Position numbers and translations under genes: made by a program. From Sinorhizobium garamanticum (GTDB taxonomy: Bacteria; Pseudomonadota; Alphaproteobacteria; Rhizobiales; Rhizobiaceae), in NCBI RefSeq assembly GCF_029892065.1, contig NZ_CP120374.1, positions 1,860,001 to 1,924,000 on the forward strand: DNA of 64,000 nucleotides. The letters run 5' to 3'. How positions within the stretch are numbered: the stretch's first letter is position 1; the number at the start of each line of letters is the position of its first letter. This document shows, in pieces, positions 17,180-26,111 of the stretch. Below the pieces are notes generated by a model. That model saw nothing but the letters and a program-made list of their open reading frames with translations. It was not told where the DNA came from and searched no databases.

Positions 17180-18184
17180 CTAGTTACGTTCGGCGATCGC
17201 TTGCGCTGAAAGGGCAAGCTCCATGGCCTTGAAGCAGCGTTCCTGCGGCATGGCGGTTTCGGTTCTGTCGCGGATGTCGGCGAGGAGCTGACGGCCGAAG
17301 GGAAGGTCGACGCCCGAGCAATCGATGTGCTCGACGCCGTTGCGGTCGGCAAGAAGCAGGTGGTTGCCCCCTGCGCGCCCGGCGAGGTCGACCGTCTTGC
17401 GAACCTCGATCGTACCGGTCGTGCCGACGACGAAGAGCCGGCCGTCGCCCCAGGTCGGCATGCCGTCGGGGGTGAGCCAGTTGACATGGATCATGCCGGT
17501 GGCCTGTCCCGTCGAAAGGTGGATGTTGCCCGTATCCTGGAGTTCCGGGCTGTCGGGAACGCTCCGGTTGTCGACGCTTGCCGAGAGAATGGTGGCATCG
17601 CTGGCGCCGGCAAAGAAGAGGAACTGCTCGCACTGGTGCGAGGCGATGTCGGTCAGGATGCCGCCGTAGTCCGAGCGGCGGAAGAACCAGTCGGGACGGC
17701 TTTCCTTGCGCAACCGATGTGGTCCGAGGCCGACCATGTGCACGACGTCGCCGATGGCGCCGGCTGCGACCAGTTCGCCGGCCTTCACCGTTGCCGGGCT
17801 CTCGAAATGCTCGGAATAGAGGATCGAGAAGATGCGCCCCGTTTCGGCCCGGACGCGGCGCACTTTGGCGAGCTGGTCCAGGCTCGTCATTCCCGGCTTG
17901 TCAACGAGCACGTCCTTGCCGTGTCGCATGGCGCGGATCGCAAGTTCCGCCCGCTCGGCAGAGACGGCAGCCGAGGTGACAAGGCCGATGCTCTCGTCTT
18001 CGAGTATCCGGTCGAGTGTCGCGATACGCGGCACATCCTTGTACGTGGCCGAGAACTCCGCGGCCAACGCATCGTCCGTTTCGTGGAAGCCGACAAGGTG
18101 GGCGCCGGCTCTCAGAAGGCAATTGACCTGGCCGTAGATGTGGTTGTGGTTGAGCCCGACCGCGGCAAAACGCAATTCGTCCAT
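17180..18184 (-). CDS. Gfo/Idh/MocA family oxidoreductase
   Basis: A 334-residue family member, divergent from the neighbour at 16093. The Rossmann motif is atypical (AAVGLNHNHIYG), the cofactor lysine is in VDKPG (instead of EKP) and the catalytic-region histidine is in LTDIASHQCEQFL. GLNHNHIYG-type proteins are a recognised subgroup often found in sugar ABC operons. The substrate is unknown. It starts at 18184, 22 bp after the permease gene, and the next oxidoreductase begins 14 bp downstream. Confidence 0.88.
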   Translation of the reverse strand: MDELRFAAVGLNHNHIYGQVNCLLRAGAHLVGFHETDDALAAEFSATYKDVPRIATLDRILEDESIGLVTSAAVSAERAELAIRAMRHGKDVLVDKPGMTSLDQLAKVRRVRAETGRIFSILYSEHFESPATVKAGELVAAGAIGDVVHMVGLGPHRLRKESRPDWFFRRSDYGGILTDIASHQCEQFLFFAGASDATILSASVDNRSVPDSPELQDTGNIHLSTGQATGMIHVNWLTPDGMPTWGDGRLFVVGTTGTIEVRKTVDLAGRAGGNHLLLADRNGVEHIDCSGVDLPFGRQLLADIRDRTETAMPQERCFKAMELALSAQAIAERN

Positions 18185-18206
18185 GGGTAAACTCCAGCTC
18201 CCGCGA

Positions 18207-19094
18207 TCAGCGCTTCATGCCGGTGGTGGCGATGCCTTCGATCAGAAGGCGTTGGAAGAACAGGAAGAAGAAGAACACGGGCACGAGCGACAGCGTCGAC
18301 ATGGCGAAGAGTCCGCCCCAGTCGGAGGTGCTGCTCGAGTCGACGAAGGTCCGGAGGCCCAGCTGGATCGTGTAGGTGTTCATGTCGTTCAGGTAGATCA
18401 GCGGTCCGAAGAAATCGTCCCAGGTCCAGATGAAGGAGAAGATCGCGGCCGTTGCCAGCACCGGCAGCGAGAGCGGCAGCATGATCTTCCAGTAGATGCG
18501 CCAGGCACCGCAGCCATCCATCATCGCCGCCTCGTCGAGTTCGCGCGGAATGCCGCGGAAAAACTGAACCATCAGGAAGATGAAGAAGGCGTCGCTTGCC
18601 AGGAATTTCGGCACCACGAGCGGCAGGAAGGTGTTCACCCAGCCGAGATTGAGGAAGAGCACATATTGGGGAATGAGCGTCACGTGATAGGGGATCATCA
18701 GCGTCCCCAGCATGATCGCGAACCAGAAATTGCGCCCGGCGAAGCGAAGCCGGGCGAAGGCGTAGGCCGCGAGCGAGCAGGCGACGACGTTGCCGATCAC
18801 CGTCAGCACGGACACGACGAGCGAATTCCAGAAGAAGCGGCCGAAGCTGACGTCGAGGCCGAACCAGCCGCGCAAATAGGATGCGAAATCGATCGATGAC
18901 GGCCAGAGCGAGGTCGAGGCGAAGATCTCGTCCTCCGGCCGCACCGACGCGGAAATCATCCACAGGAGCGGGTAGAGCATCGCGATCGAGGCGGCGATCA
19001 GGCCGGCGTGGACAAGGACCGACCCCAACGGGCCGCGGCGGCCGAGCGGTGCCGATGACGGGGCGGTTACGGAGCTCATGATCGCGTCAGTCAT
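18207..19094 (-). CDS. sugar ABC transporter permease (MalG type)
   Basis: About six transmembrane helices and the EAA cytoplasmic loop (ELDEAAMMDGCGAWRIYWKIMLPLSLP), typical of MalG-like subunits of family-1 sugar importers. The open frame overlaps the preceding permease by 8 bases if it starts at 19094; an ATG at 19079 (MSSVTAPSS) would remove the overlap. Forms the channel together with the 19087-20043 product. Confidence 0.9.
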   Translation of the reverse strand: MTDAIMSSVTAPSSAPLGRRGPLGSVLVHAGLIAASIAMLYPLLWMISASVRPEDEIFASTSLWPSSIDFASYLRGWFGLDVSFGRFFWNSLVVSVLTVIGNVVACSLAAYAFARLRFAGRNFWFAIMLGTLMIPYHVTLIPQYVLFLNLGWVNTFLPLVVPKFLASDAFFIFLMVQFFRGIPRELDEAAMMDGCGAWRIYWKIMLPLSLPVLATAAIFSFIWTWDDFFGPLIYLNDMNTYTIQLGLRTFVDSSSTSDWGGLFAMSTLSLVPVFFFFLFFQRLLIEGIATTGMKR

Positions 19095-20043
19095 CGTAGT
19101 GCACCCAGTAGCGAGAGGTCAGGAACGAGAAGGCGGTGAAGAGCGCGATGATCAGCACCAGGATCCAGGCCAAGGCCGAGGCATAGCCCATGCGGAAGTT
19201 GCCGAAGGCTTCCTGGTAGAGATAGAGCGTATAGAAAAGCGTCGAGTTGATCGGTCCGCCGGTACCGCCGGAAATGATGAAGGCCGGGGTGAAGGCCTTG
19301 AAGGCATCGATCGTTTGAACGACCGCATTGAAGAAGATGACCGGGGTCAAGAGCGGCAGTGTGATCTTGTAGAACTGCCGGAACTTCGACGCGCCGTCGA
19401 GGCTTGCGGCCTCATACATATCGGTCGGGATCTGCCGGAGACCGGCAAGGAAGATGATCATCGGCGAGCCGAATTGCCAAACACTCAAGACGACGAGCGT
19501 CCAGATCGAATAGTTCGGATGCGAGATCCAACTCGGGCCCTCGATGCCGAACTGGGCAAGCAGACTGTTGATGAGGCCGTCGCCGGCAAAGAGCTGCCGC
19601 CAGAGCACGGCGATCGCGACGCTGCCGCCGAGCAGCGACGGCAGGTAGAAAATCGCGCGGTAGACGGTGAGTCCCCGGACGCCGCGATCGAGAAGGATGG
19701 CGACGAGCAGCGCAAAGCTGAGCTTGAACGGCACCGAAAGCACGACATAGAGGAAGGTCACCTGCATCGCGGCAGCGAATTTCGGATCGGCTGTCGCGAT
19801 GCGCACGTAATTGGCGGTCCCGACCCATTCCGGCGCGCGGATCAGGTCGAAGCTGGTGAAGGAGAGATAGAGCGAGGCAACCGCAGGCCCGAGCGTCAGG
19901 CCGAAGAAGCCGATGAGCCATGGCAACAAAAACATGTAGCCGGCTCCGTGCTTCGCCCAGATGGAGGCCCATCGGCCCTGTGCGGCGGGGCGCACTTGGG
20001 CGCCCGCACCGACGACGACAGCGGAATCCTGCACGGCCGCCAT
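19087..20043 (-). CDS. sugar ABC transporter permease (MalF type)
   Basis: 318 residues with six hydrophobic segments and the EAA loop (MYEAASLDGASKFRQFYKITLPLLTP). The N-terminal region resembles the UgpA/MalF group (YMFLLPWLIGFFGLTLGPAVASLYLSF, split by short loops). The gene lies 4 bp from the upstream binding-protein gene and overlaps the downstream permease, so the three are co-translated. Confidence 0.9.
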   Translation of the reverse strand: MAAVQDSAVVVGAGAQVRPAAQGRWASIWAKHGAGYMFLLPWLIGFFGLTLGPAVASLYLSFTSFDLIRAPEWVGTANYVRIATADPKFAAAMQVTFLYVVLSVPFKLSFALLVAILLDRGVRGLTVYRAIFYLPSLLGGSVAIAVLWRQLFAGDGLINSLLAQFGIEGPSWISHPNYSIWTLVVLSVWQFGSPMIIFLAGLRQIPTDMYEAASLDGASKFRQFYKITLPLLTPVIFFNAVVQTIDAFKAFTPAFIISGGTGGPINSTLFYTLYLYQEAFGNFRMGYASALAWILVLIIALFTAFSFLTSRYWVHYDD

Positions 20044-20047
20044 CTCC

Positions 20048-21334
20048 TCAACCTCGCGACAGGATCTGTGTGACCTCGTTCACCAGCGTCTCGCCGCCCT
20101 GCTTCGCGTCGAGCTGGCCGAAGGCCACCTGCTCGGCGACGCTGCGCAGAGCGAGTTCCGCCTCACCGGCACCCGATGGCGGTGGCGGCGGCAGATCGCC
20201 GACGAGCGCTCCGAGCCCGGAGACATATTCGAGTGCTGCCCGCCCGAGGTCATCGAGCGACGGCGCGAGCGCCTCGCGCACGGAGGCCGATTCCGGCACG
20301 CCGCGTTCGACGCCGAGGATCTTGGCGGCTTCCGGATCCTTGACGAAGAAGTTGACATATTTGGCGCCGAGTTCCGGATCGCTGCTCTTGGCCGATACCG
20401 AGAAGAACATCGATGGCTTGCGGTAATGGCCGCCCTTGGCATCCTTATTGATCAGCGCATGGCTCCTCAGCACGATCTTGTCTTTGTTGATCGCCTGATA
20501 GCCGACGAGCTGGTTGGAGTGGGCGTAGGACGTCGCCGCCTTTCCGAGCGACAGGGGACTCGTCTCGATATTGAACTGGTCGAGCGCCTGAATATCGGCC
20601 GGCACGCAGGCCTTGTCCTCGCGCATCTTCTGCCACATGGCAAACCATTCGGCCCCGTCGTTCGCGTCATAGGCGATCTTGCCGTCCGCGGTGAAGAGGG
20701 CCTTGCCGCGCTGGCGGAGCCAGTTTTCGAGGAGCGGCTCGACGCCGCTGCCGTCCGAGAGGCCGTAATAGCCCTTGCGTTTGCCCGCTTTGGTGATCTC
20801 GAGACCCATGCGGGCGAGCTCGTCCCAGGTGGTGGACGGCGTCGGCAGGTCGACACCGGCTTCCTCGAAGGCGACCGTGTTGACCATCATTGCCGTCGAG
20901 TTGGCGCCGAGGCTGATGCCGTAGAGCTTGCCGTCGACGCTGCCGCCCTTGATCTGCACCTGGTCGAAATCCTCGACCTTGAGCACCGAGCCGAGGTAGC
21001 TGTCGAGCGGTGCGAGAGCGCCGCGCCGCGCATATTCGACGATATAGCGGTAATCCATCTGGATGACGTCGGGCGCGTTGCCGCCCGCCACTTGCGTCGC
21101 CAGGCGCGGCCAGTAGTCGCTCCAACCGAGGAATTCGCCGTTGATGGCAACCCCGGGATTCGCCTTTTTGAAAAGCTCGCTGACCTTGTTGGTGCGGTCG
21201 GCGCGGGTCTGCGATCCCCACCAGAGCAGGCGCAGCCGCGCCTCCTGCGAGAACGCGCGGGGTGCCAGCGCGGAATATGAAAGAAGTGCCGCTCCTCCTG
21301 CAAGCACACTGCGTCTGCTGATGCGATGCGTCAT
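20048..21334 (-). CDS. sugar ABC transporter substrate-binding protein (Tat signal)
   Basis: A 428-residue family-1 extracellular solute-binding protein beginning with a twin-arginine signal (HRISRRSVLAGGAALL). The ATG at 21334 has a GGAGGAGG ribosome site; the open frame extends 15 codons further without support. It is the first gene of the transporter operon and a paralogue of the orphan binding protein at 3104-4390. A palindrome at 21410-21423 lies in its promoter region and is shared in sequence with the operon at 22348, indicating control by the divergent TetR regulator. Confidence 0.92.
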   Translation of the reverse strand: MTHRISRRSVLAGGAALLSYSALAPRAFSQEARLRLLWWGSQTRADRTNKVSELFKKANPGVAINGEFLGWSDYWPRLATQVAGGNAPDVIQMDYRYIVEYARRGALAPLDSYLGSVLKVEDFDQVQIKGGSVDGKLYGISLGANSTAMMVNTVAFEEAGVDLPTPSTTWDELARMGLEITKAGKRKGYYGLSDGSGVEPLLENWLRQRGKALFTADGKIAYDANDGAEWFAMWQKMREDKACVPADIQALDQFNIETSPLSLGKAATSYAHSNQLVGYQAINKDKIVLRSHALINKDAKGGHYRKPSMFFSVSAKSSDPELGAKYVNFFVKDPEAAKILGVERGVPESASVREALAPSLDDLGRAALEYVSGLGALVGDLPPPPPSGAGEAELALRSVAEQVAFGQLDAKQGGETLVNEVTQILSRG

Positions 21335-21409
21335 TTGTTCCTCCTCCCTCGGGAGCGCCTCCACAACGCTCCGTCTCATAGTCGTGTTGTTGAGACCTCT
21401 TGCAATAAA

Positions 21410-21423
21410 TAACTAATTGGTTA
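21410..21423. promoter_or_regulatory. palindrome TAACT-N4-GGTTA (probable TetR operator)
   Basis: TAACTAATTGGTTA is an inverted repeat with one mismatch (T/G). It matches the core of the perfect palindrome at 22278-22295 (TAACT-N4-AGTTA). It lies ~75 bp before the binding-protein ATG and ~125 bp before the TetR gene. Confidence 0.6.
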
Positions 21424-21546
21424 CAAACTAGGGGCAAGCAAAGATCGTGTCAAGCAGTTGTGTGAAGTGCTGTCATTATCTTGTAAATTTTCTTTACGAT
21501 GTCGCATCGAATGCCGCCGAAGGCAAGAGGTGCCGGAGGTGATGTA

Positions 21547-22224
21547 ATGGAAAAGCCGCAGGCGGGTCCCAGAGGAAGGAATGGAAACGGCGAGCGCGCT
21601 GAACGCTCCGCGCAGCGCGATCCCGAGCGGACGCGCGCATCTATCCTCGCGGCCGCCACCAAGGAGTTCGCGGAGAACGGCATGGGCGGGGCGCGAGTCG
21701 ATGCCATAGCCGAGCGAGCCGGCATCAACAAGCGCATGCTCTATCACTACTTCGGCGACAAGGAGCAGCTCTACCTCGCCGTCCTGGAGGAGGCCTATAT
21801 CGGCATAAGGACGGCTGAAAAATCGATCAATCTCAGTGACTTGGAGCCGGAACAGGGCATCGCCGAGCTGGCAATGTTCACATGGAGGTACTTCCTCGAG
21901 CATCCAGAGTTCCTGAGTCTGCTCGGTACGGAGAACCTTCACCGCGCCCGCTGGCTGCGTCAATCGACCCGGCTCAAGGAGCTGCATTCGCAACTCATGG
22001 GCAAGCTTTCCGACCTGCTCGACCGCGGCAGGGCAAAGGGCCTCTTCCGGGAGGATGTCGACCCGTTGCACCTCTATCTGACGATGGCGGCGCTCGGTTA
22101 TTTCTACCTCTCGAACCAGTACACGCTGTCGACGATCTTTGGTCGTGATCTCGCGGAGCGTGCCAATATCGAGGGCTGGGAACGTCACATCGTTCATGTG
22201 ACTTTGGCTTCGATCAGGCGCTGA
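21547..22224 (+). CDS. TetR/AcrR family regulator
   Basis: A 225-residue regulator with a classic N-terminal helix-turn-helix (RASILAAATKEFAENGMGGARVDAIAERAGINKRMLYHYFGDKEQLY) and a C-terminal ligand domain. The ATG at 21547 has a strong GGAGGTGA ribosome site; the open frame extends 16 codons earlier. It is divergent from the transporter operon and is followed, in the same direction, by the catabolic operon at 22348. The shared palindromes TAACT-N4-RGTTA before both operons make it the likely regulator of both (inference). The effector is unknown. Confidence 0.92.
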   Translation: MEKPQAGPRGRNGNGERAERSAQRDPERTRASILAAATKEFAENGMGGARVDAIAERAGINKRMLYHYFGDKEQLYLAVLEEAYIGIRTAEKSINLSDLEPEQGIAELAMFTWRYFLEHPEFLSLLGTENLHRARWLRQSTRLKELHSQLMGKLSDLLDRGRAKGLFREDVDPLHLYLTMAALGYFYLSNQYTLSTIFGRDLAERANIEGWERHIVHVTLASIRR

Positions 22225-22248
22225 ATCTTCGACATGTCGTTTTTTTTG

Positions 22249-22295
22249 TTGACAGGCGTGGCTTTTCTCTGCCACAAAGTAACTGTTTAGTTACT
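22249..22295 (+). promoter_or_regulatory. promoter with perfect TetR-type operator AGTAACT-N4-AGTTACT
   Basis: A consensus -35 hexamer TTGACA (22249-22254) is followed by a perfect inverted repeat, arms 7 bp, at 22278-22295, covering the expected -10/+1 region. The -10 itself is weak. This fits repression of the operon starting at 22348 by the TetR protein. Confidence 0.65.
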
Positions 22296-22347
22296 GGCTT
22301 GGGAGGGCTGGGTCCGCTCCCGTGAGGCCTGGCAGGGAGGAGACCGC

Positions 22348-23496
22348 ATGCCACGTTTGGGGATCATATTGCACGGCGTCACCGGCCGCATGGGCTACAA
22401 CCAGCACCTGGTGCGCTCGATACTGGCCATTCGCGATCAGGGTGGGGTCACGCTCAAGTCCGGCGAACGGCTGGAGATCGACCCGATCATCGTCGGCCGC
22501 AACCGAGACAAGATGGAGCAACTCGCGAAGCGTCATAATATCGCTCGCTGGTCGACAGATCTCGATGCGGCGCTAGCCGATCCCAACGACCAGATCTTTT
22601 TCGACGCTGGCACGACGCTGATGCGCGCCGAGCTCATCGGCAGGGCGCTCGATGCCGGCAAGCATGTCTATTGTGAGAAGCCGATTTCCGATGATCTCGG
22701 CATAGCCCTTAAACTCGCCCGCAAGGCGCGCGCCTCCGGTCTCAAGCACGGCGTCGTGCAGGACAAGCTGTTCCTACCCGGACTTCGCAAGCTGGCGCTG
22801 CTCAGGGACTCGGGCTTCTTCGGGAAGATCCTCTCGGTGCGCGGCGAATTCGGCTACTGGGTCTTTGAAGGCGATTGGGGCGTGCCTGCCCAGCGTCCCT
22901 CCTGGAATTACCGCAAGGGCGACGGCGGCGGCATCATTCTGGATATGCTCTGCCACTGGCGCTACGTGCTGGACAACCTCTTCGGCGAGGTCCGGGCCGT
23001 CTCCTGCCTCGGCGCCACCCATATACCGACCCGCGTCGACGAGCAGGGCCGCACCTATGACTGCGATACGGACGATGCGGCCTATGCGACCTTCGAGCTC
23101 GACGGCGGCGTGATCGCGCAGATCAATTCCTCCTGGACGGTCCGCGTGCGCCGCGACGATCTCGTCACCTTCCAGGTCGACGGCACACATGGTTCGGCCG
23201 TCGCCGGGCTGACGAAATGCTGGACCCAGCACCGCGTCAACACGCCGAAGCCGGTCTGGAACCCGGATCAGCCGCAGACCATCGACTTCTACAAGACCTG
23301 GGATGAAGTGCCGGACACGCAGGTCTTCGACAACGGCTTCAAGGCGCAATGGGAGATGTTCCTGCGCCATGTCGCCGAGGACAGTCCATGGCCCTACGGG
23401 CTGGAGGCAGGCGCCAAGGGCGTGCAGCTTGCGGAACTCGGACTGAAATCCTGGGCCGAGCGCCGCTGGCTCGATGTACCGGCATTGGAGTTTTGA
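22348..23496 (+). CDS. Gfo/Idh/MocA family oxidoreductase
   Basis: A 382-residue dehydrogenase starting LGIILHGVTGRMGYNQHL (Rossmann glycine motif), with the catalytic EKPISDD segment and the region GGGIILDMLCHWRYVLDNLFGE containing the expected Asp/His. The ribosome site GGGAGGAGA precedes the ATG. It begins an operon whose next genes (DUF993, enolase superfamily, sugar-isomerase-like) are spaced by 3, 7 and 19 bp. It probably oxidises a sugar or cyclitol hydroxyl; the substrate is unknown. Confidence 0.92.
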   Translation: MPRLGIILHGVTGRMGYNQHLVRSILAIRDQGGVTLKSGERLEIDPIIVGRNRDKMEQLAKRHNIARWSTDLDAALADPNDQIFFDAGTTLMRAELIGRALDAGKHVYCEKPISDDLGIALKLARKARASGLKHGVVQDKLFLPGLRKLALLRDSGFFGKILSVRGEFGYWVFEGDWGVPAQRPSWNYRKGDGGGIILDMLCHWRYVLDNLFGEVRAVSCLGATHIPTRVDEQGRTYDCDTDDAAYATFELDGGVIAQINSSWTVRVRRDDLVTFQVDGTHGSAVAGLTKCWTQHRVNTPKPVWNPDQPQTIDFYKTWDEVPDTQVFDNGFKAQWEMFLRHVAEDSPWPYGLEAGAKGVQLAELGLKSWAERRWLDVPALEF

Positions 23497-23499
23497 GCG

Positions 23500-24663
23500 A
23501 TGACCAGCATCGATCTTCCTCTTGAAGGCAGGCTTACGCGTTACGAGCTCATCGGACGGCCGGTTCCGTTGCAAAAGCGTGCACCGGCGGATTTCCCGCG
23601 AGTTGCCTTTGCGGCGGCGCACGTCGTCGCCGACCCGCTTGCCGATAATGATCCGTGGCTGACGCCGGCGATCGATTGGGAACGGACACTCGCCTTTCGC
23701 CACCGCCTCTGGGACCTCGGCCTCGGCGTCGCCGAGGCGATGGACACGGCCCAGCGCGGCATGGGCCTCGGCTGGCCGGAAGCGCGTGAACTCATCCGCC
23801 GTGCGCTTGCCGAAGCGCGCGGGCGCTCCGGGGCGCTGATCGCCTGCGGCGCAGGCACAGATCATCTGGCGCCAGGCCCCGATGTCTCGATCGACGATAT
23901 TCTCAAGGCCTATGAGAGCCAGATCGAAGCGATCGAAGCCGAAGGTGGGCGGATCATCCTGATGGCGAGCCGGGCGCTCGCGGCAGCGGCGAAGGGGCCG
24001 GAAGATTATATCCGCGTCTATGACCGCATCCTTTCGCAGGTGAAGGAGCCGGTGATCATCCATTGGCTGGGCGAAATGTTCGATCCGGCGCTCGACGGTT
24101 ATTGGGGCAATGCCGACCATCTGGCGGCGATGAAAACCTGCCTTGCTGTCATCGAAGCGCATGCCGAAAAGGTCGACGGCATCAAGATATCGCTGCTGTC
24201 GAAGGAGAAGGAAATCGCGATGCGGCGCCGGCTGCCAAAGGGCGTGCGCATGTATACCGGCGACGACTTCAATTACGCCGAGTTGATCGCCGGCGACGAG
24301 GAGGGGCACTCGGACGCGCTGCTCGGCATCTTCGATGCGATCGCGCCGGTGGCTTCAGCGGCGCTTGAGGCGCTCGGCAAAGGGCGCAAAGGCGAATTCT
24401 TCGAATTGCTGGAGGCGACCGTGCCGCTGTCGCGCCATATCTTCAAGGCGCCGACGCGCTTCTACAAGACCGGCGTCGTCTTCCTCGCCTATCTGAACGG
24501 CCTGCAGGATCATTTTGTGATGATCGGTGGGCAGCAGAGCGCGCGCTCGCTTGCCCATCTCGCCGAACTCTTCCGTCTGGCGGACAGGGCGGGCGCTCTT
24601 GCTGATCCGGAACTGGCGATCTCGCGCATGCAGCGCGTCCTCGCTGTCCACGGCATCGATTGA
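23500..24663 (+). CDS. DUF993 family protein (aldolase-like TIM barrel)
   Basis: A 387-residue member of DUF993, a family related to dihydrodipicolinate synthase-type aldolases. A lysine in DGIKISLLSK and the TGDDFNYAELIAGD segment are candidates for the active site (Schiff-base lysine is inference). The gene begins 3 bp after the oxidoreductase stop and is followed after 7 bp by an enolase-superfamily gene. No function has been assigned to the family that I know of; context suggests C-C cleavage or dehydration of a keto-sugar intermediate. Confidence 0.88.
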   Translation: MTSIDLPLEGRLTRYELIGRPVPLQKRAPADFPRVAFAAAHVVADPLADNDPWLTPAIDWERTLAFRHRLWDLGLGVAEAMDTAQRGMGLGWPEARELIRRALAEARGRSGALIACGAGTDHLAPGPDVSIDDILKAYESQIEAIEAEGGRIILMASRALAAAAKGPEDYIRVYDRILSQVKEPVIIHWLGEMFDPALDGYWGNADHLAAMKTCLAVIEAHAEKVDGIKISLLSKEKEIAMRRRLPKGVRMYTGDDFNYAELIAGDEEGHSDALLGIFDAIAPVASAALEALGKGRKGEFFELLEATVPLSRHIFKAPTRFYKTGVVFLAYLNGLQDHFVMIGGQQSARSLAHLAELFRLADRAGALADPELAISRMQRVLAVHGID

Positions 24664-24670
24664 AGCCGCC

Positions 24671-26092
24671 ATGACCGAGGCTCCCGTGGTCAGGCTCGTT
24701 GAGGCGGATATCTTCGAGCGGCAGGTCGGCTTCCGCTTTCCTTTCCGATTTGGAGCGGCGCGTGTCGAGAGCGCGCCGCAGGCCTTCGTTCGGGTGAGGA
24801 TCGCGGACGAAAGCGGCCATGAGTCCACCGGCTGGTCGGCCGAGATGATGATGCCGAAATGGTTCGACAAGAATCCGGTCCTTTCGCCGGATGACAACGT
24901 CGCGCAGCTTCGCGCGTCGCTCCACCTGGCTATCGAAAGCTTGCGGGCGGTTGGCGCAGCGACGCCCTTCGGGCTGCATGCCGCCGTCGAGGCCGATCAT
25001 CACGAGGCGGCTGCGGGCCGGGGCCTCCCGCCGCTCGTGGCGTCGTACGGCCTTGCGCTCGTCGATCGCGCCATCATCGATGTCGTGTGCCGGATGAAAG
25101 GCGTAAGTGCGGTCGACGCCATCAGGCACGATCTGCTCGGCATCACCGATGCCACCGCAACGGACCTTGCGGGTTTTGACCTCGCGGGCTTTCTCTCGCG
25201 GCTCGAGCCTTCGCCGCGGCTCGCCGTGCGTCATACCATCGGCCTCGCCGATGCGCTGACCGCCGCCGATCTAGCGTCGGAGCAGCGGCTCAAGGACGGT
25301 CTGCCGCAGACGCTCGAAGAGGTGATTGCCGCTTATGGGCACCGCTATTTCAAGATCAAAGTGTCCGGGCGCCCAGCCGAAGACCTAGAGCGCCTGATAG
25401 CCATTGCCGCGGTGCTCGATCGCACGGTCGACGGCTATCGGGCGACGCTCGACGGCAACGAACAGTTCGAAAGCGCCGATGCGGCGGCCGACCTTCTTGA
25501 TCGCCTGCAGAAGGAGCCGCGCCTTTCCAGGCTGCGCCGATCCCTTCTCTTTTTCGAGCAGCCGATCGCGCGTGCCGAGGCGCTGTCGAAATCGGTCGCC
25601 GGGCTCGCGCAGCGCATGCCGCTCGAAATAGACGAGTCCGACGGCGACGTCGGCGCCTTTCCGCGCGCCCGCGACCTGGGCTATGCTGGCATCTCCTCGA
25701 AATCCTGCAAGGGTTTCTACCGGGCGCTGATCAACCGCGCGCGCGTCGAGAAATGGAACCGCGAGGCGGGCGCTTCCCGGTATTTCATGTCCGCCGAGGA
25801 CCTGACAACGCAATCAGGCCTCGCGCTCCAGCAGGATCTGGTCCTGGCCGCGCTCGTCGGCGCCGGCCATGTCGAGCGCAACGGTCATCACTATGTCGAC
25901 GGCATGGGACGGGCCCCGGCGGGCGAGCAGGCGTCTTACCTCGCTGCCCATGCGGATCTGTACGAGGGCGCGTCCGGACGGGCACGGCTCGTCATCCGGG
26001 GCGGCGAAGTCACTTTCGGAACCGCCTTGGGGGCGATCGGTCTCGGCTCCTCGGTCGAGCCGGACTGGGCGTCGATGACGGCGGTCTCATGA
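24671..26092 (+). CDS. enolase-superfamily (mandelate racemase/muconate lactonizing-like) protein
   Basis: 473 residues from the ATG at 24671, with the recognisable enolase-superfamily order: a KxK-type motif (YFKIKVSG), a first carboxylate (LDGNEQF), a second (FFEQPI), and a third (LEIDESDGD), the usual metal ligands. It is longer than typical dehydratases (~380-420). The family abstracts the proton next to a carboxylate, as in acid-sugar dehydration or epimerisation. The open frame reaches back to 24527, but that part overlaps the DUF993 gene. Third gene of the TetR-linked operon; the substrate is unknown. Confidence 0.85.
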   Translation: MTEAPVVRLVEADIFERQVGFRFPFRFGAARVESAPQAFVRVRIADESGHESTGWSAEMMMPKWFDKNPVLSPDDNVAQLRASLHLAIESLRAVGAATPFGLHAAVEADHHEAAAGRGLPPLVASYGLALVDRAIIDVVCRMKGVSAVDAIRHDLLGITDATATDLAGFDLAGFLSRLEPSPRLAVRHTIGLADALTAADLASEQRLKDGLPQTLEEVIAAYGHRYFKIKVSGRPAEDLERLIAIAAVLDRTVDGYRATLDGNEQFESADAAADLLDRLQKEPRLSRLRRSLLFFEQPIARAEALSKSVAGLAQRMPLEIDESDGDVGAFPRARDLGYAGISSKSCKGFYRALINRARVEKWNREAGASRYFMSAEDLTTQSGLALQQDLVLAALVGAGHVERNGHHYVDGMGRAPAGEQASYLAAHADLYEGASGRARLVIRGGEVTFGTALGAIGLGSSVEPDWASMTAVS

Positions 26093-26111
26093 ACAGCGGG
26101 AGGAGAACATC

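Noticed and set aside
22774..24309. 511-codon minus-strand open frame
   Set aside because: Antisense to the Gfo/Idh/MocA and DUF993 genes, with low-complexity composition and no recognisable domain.
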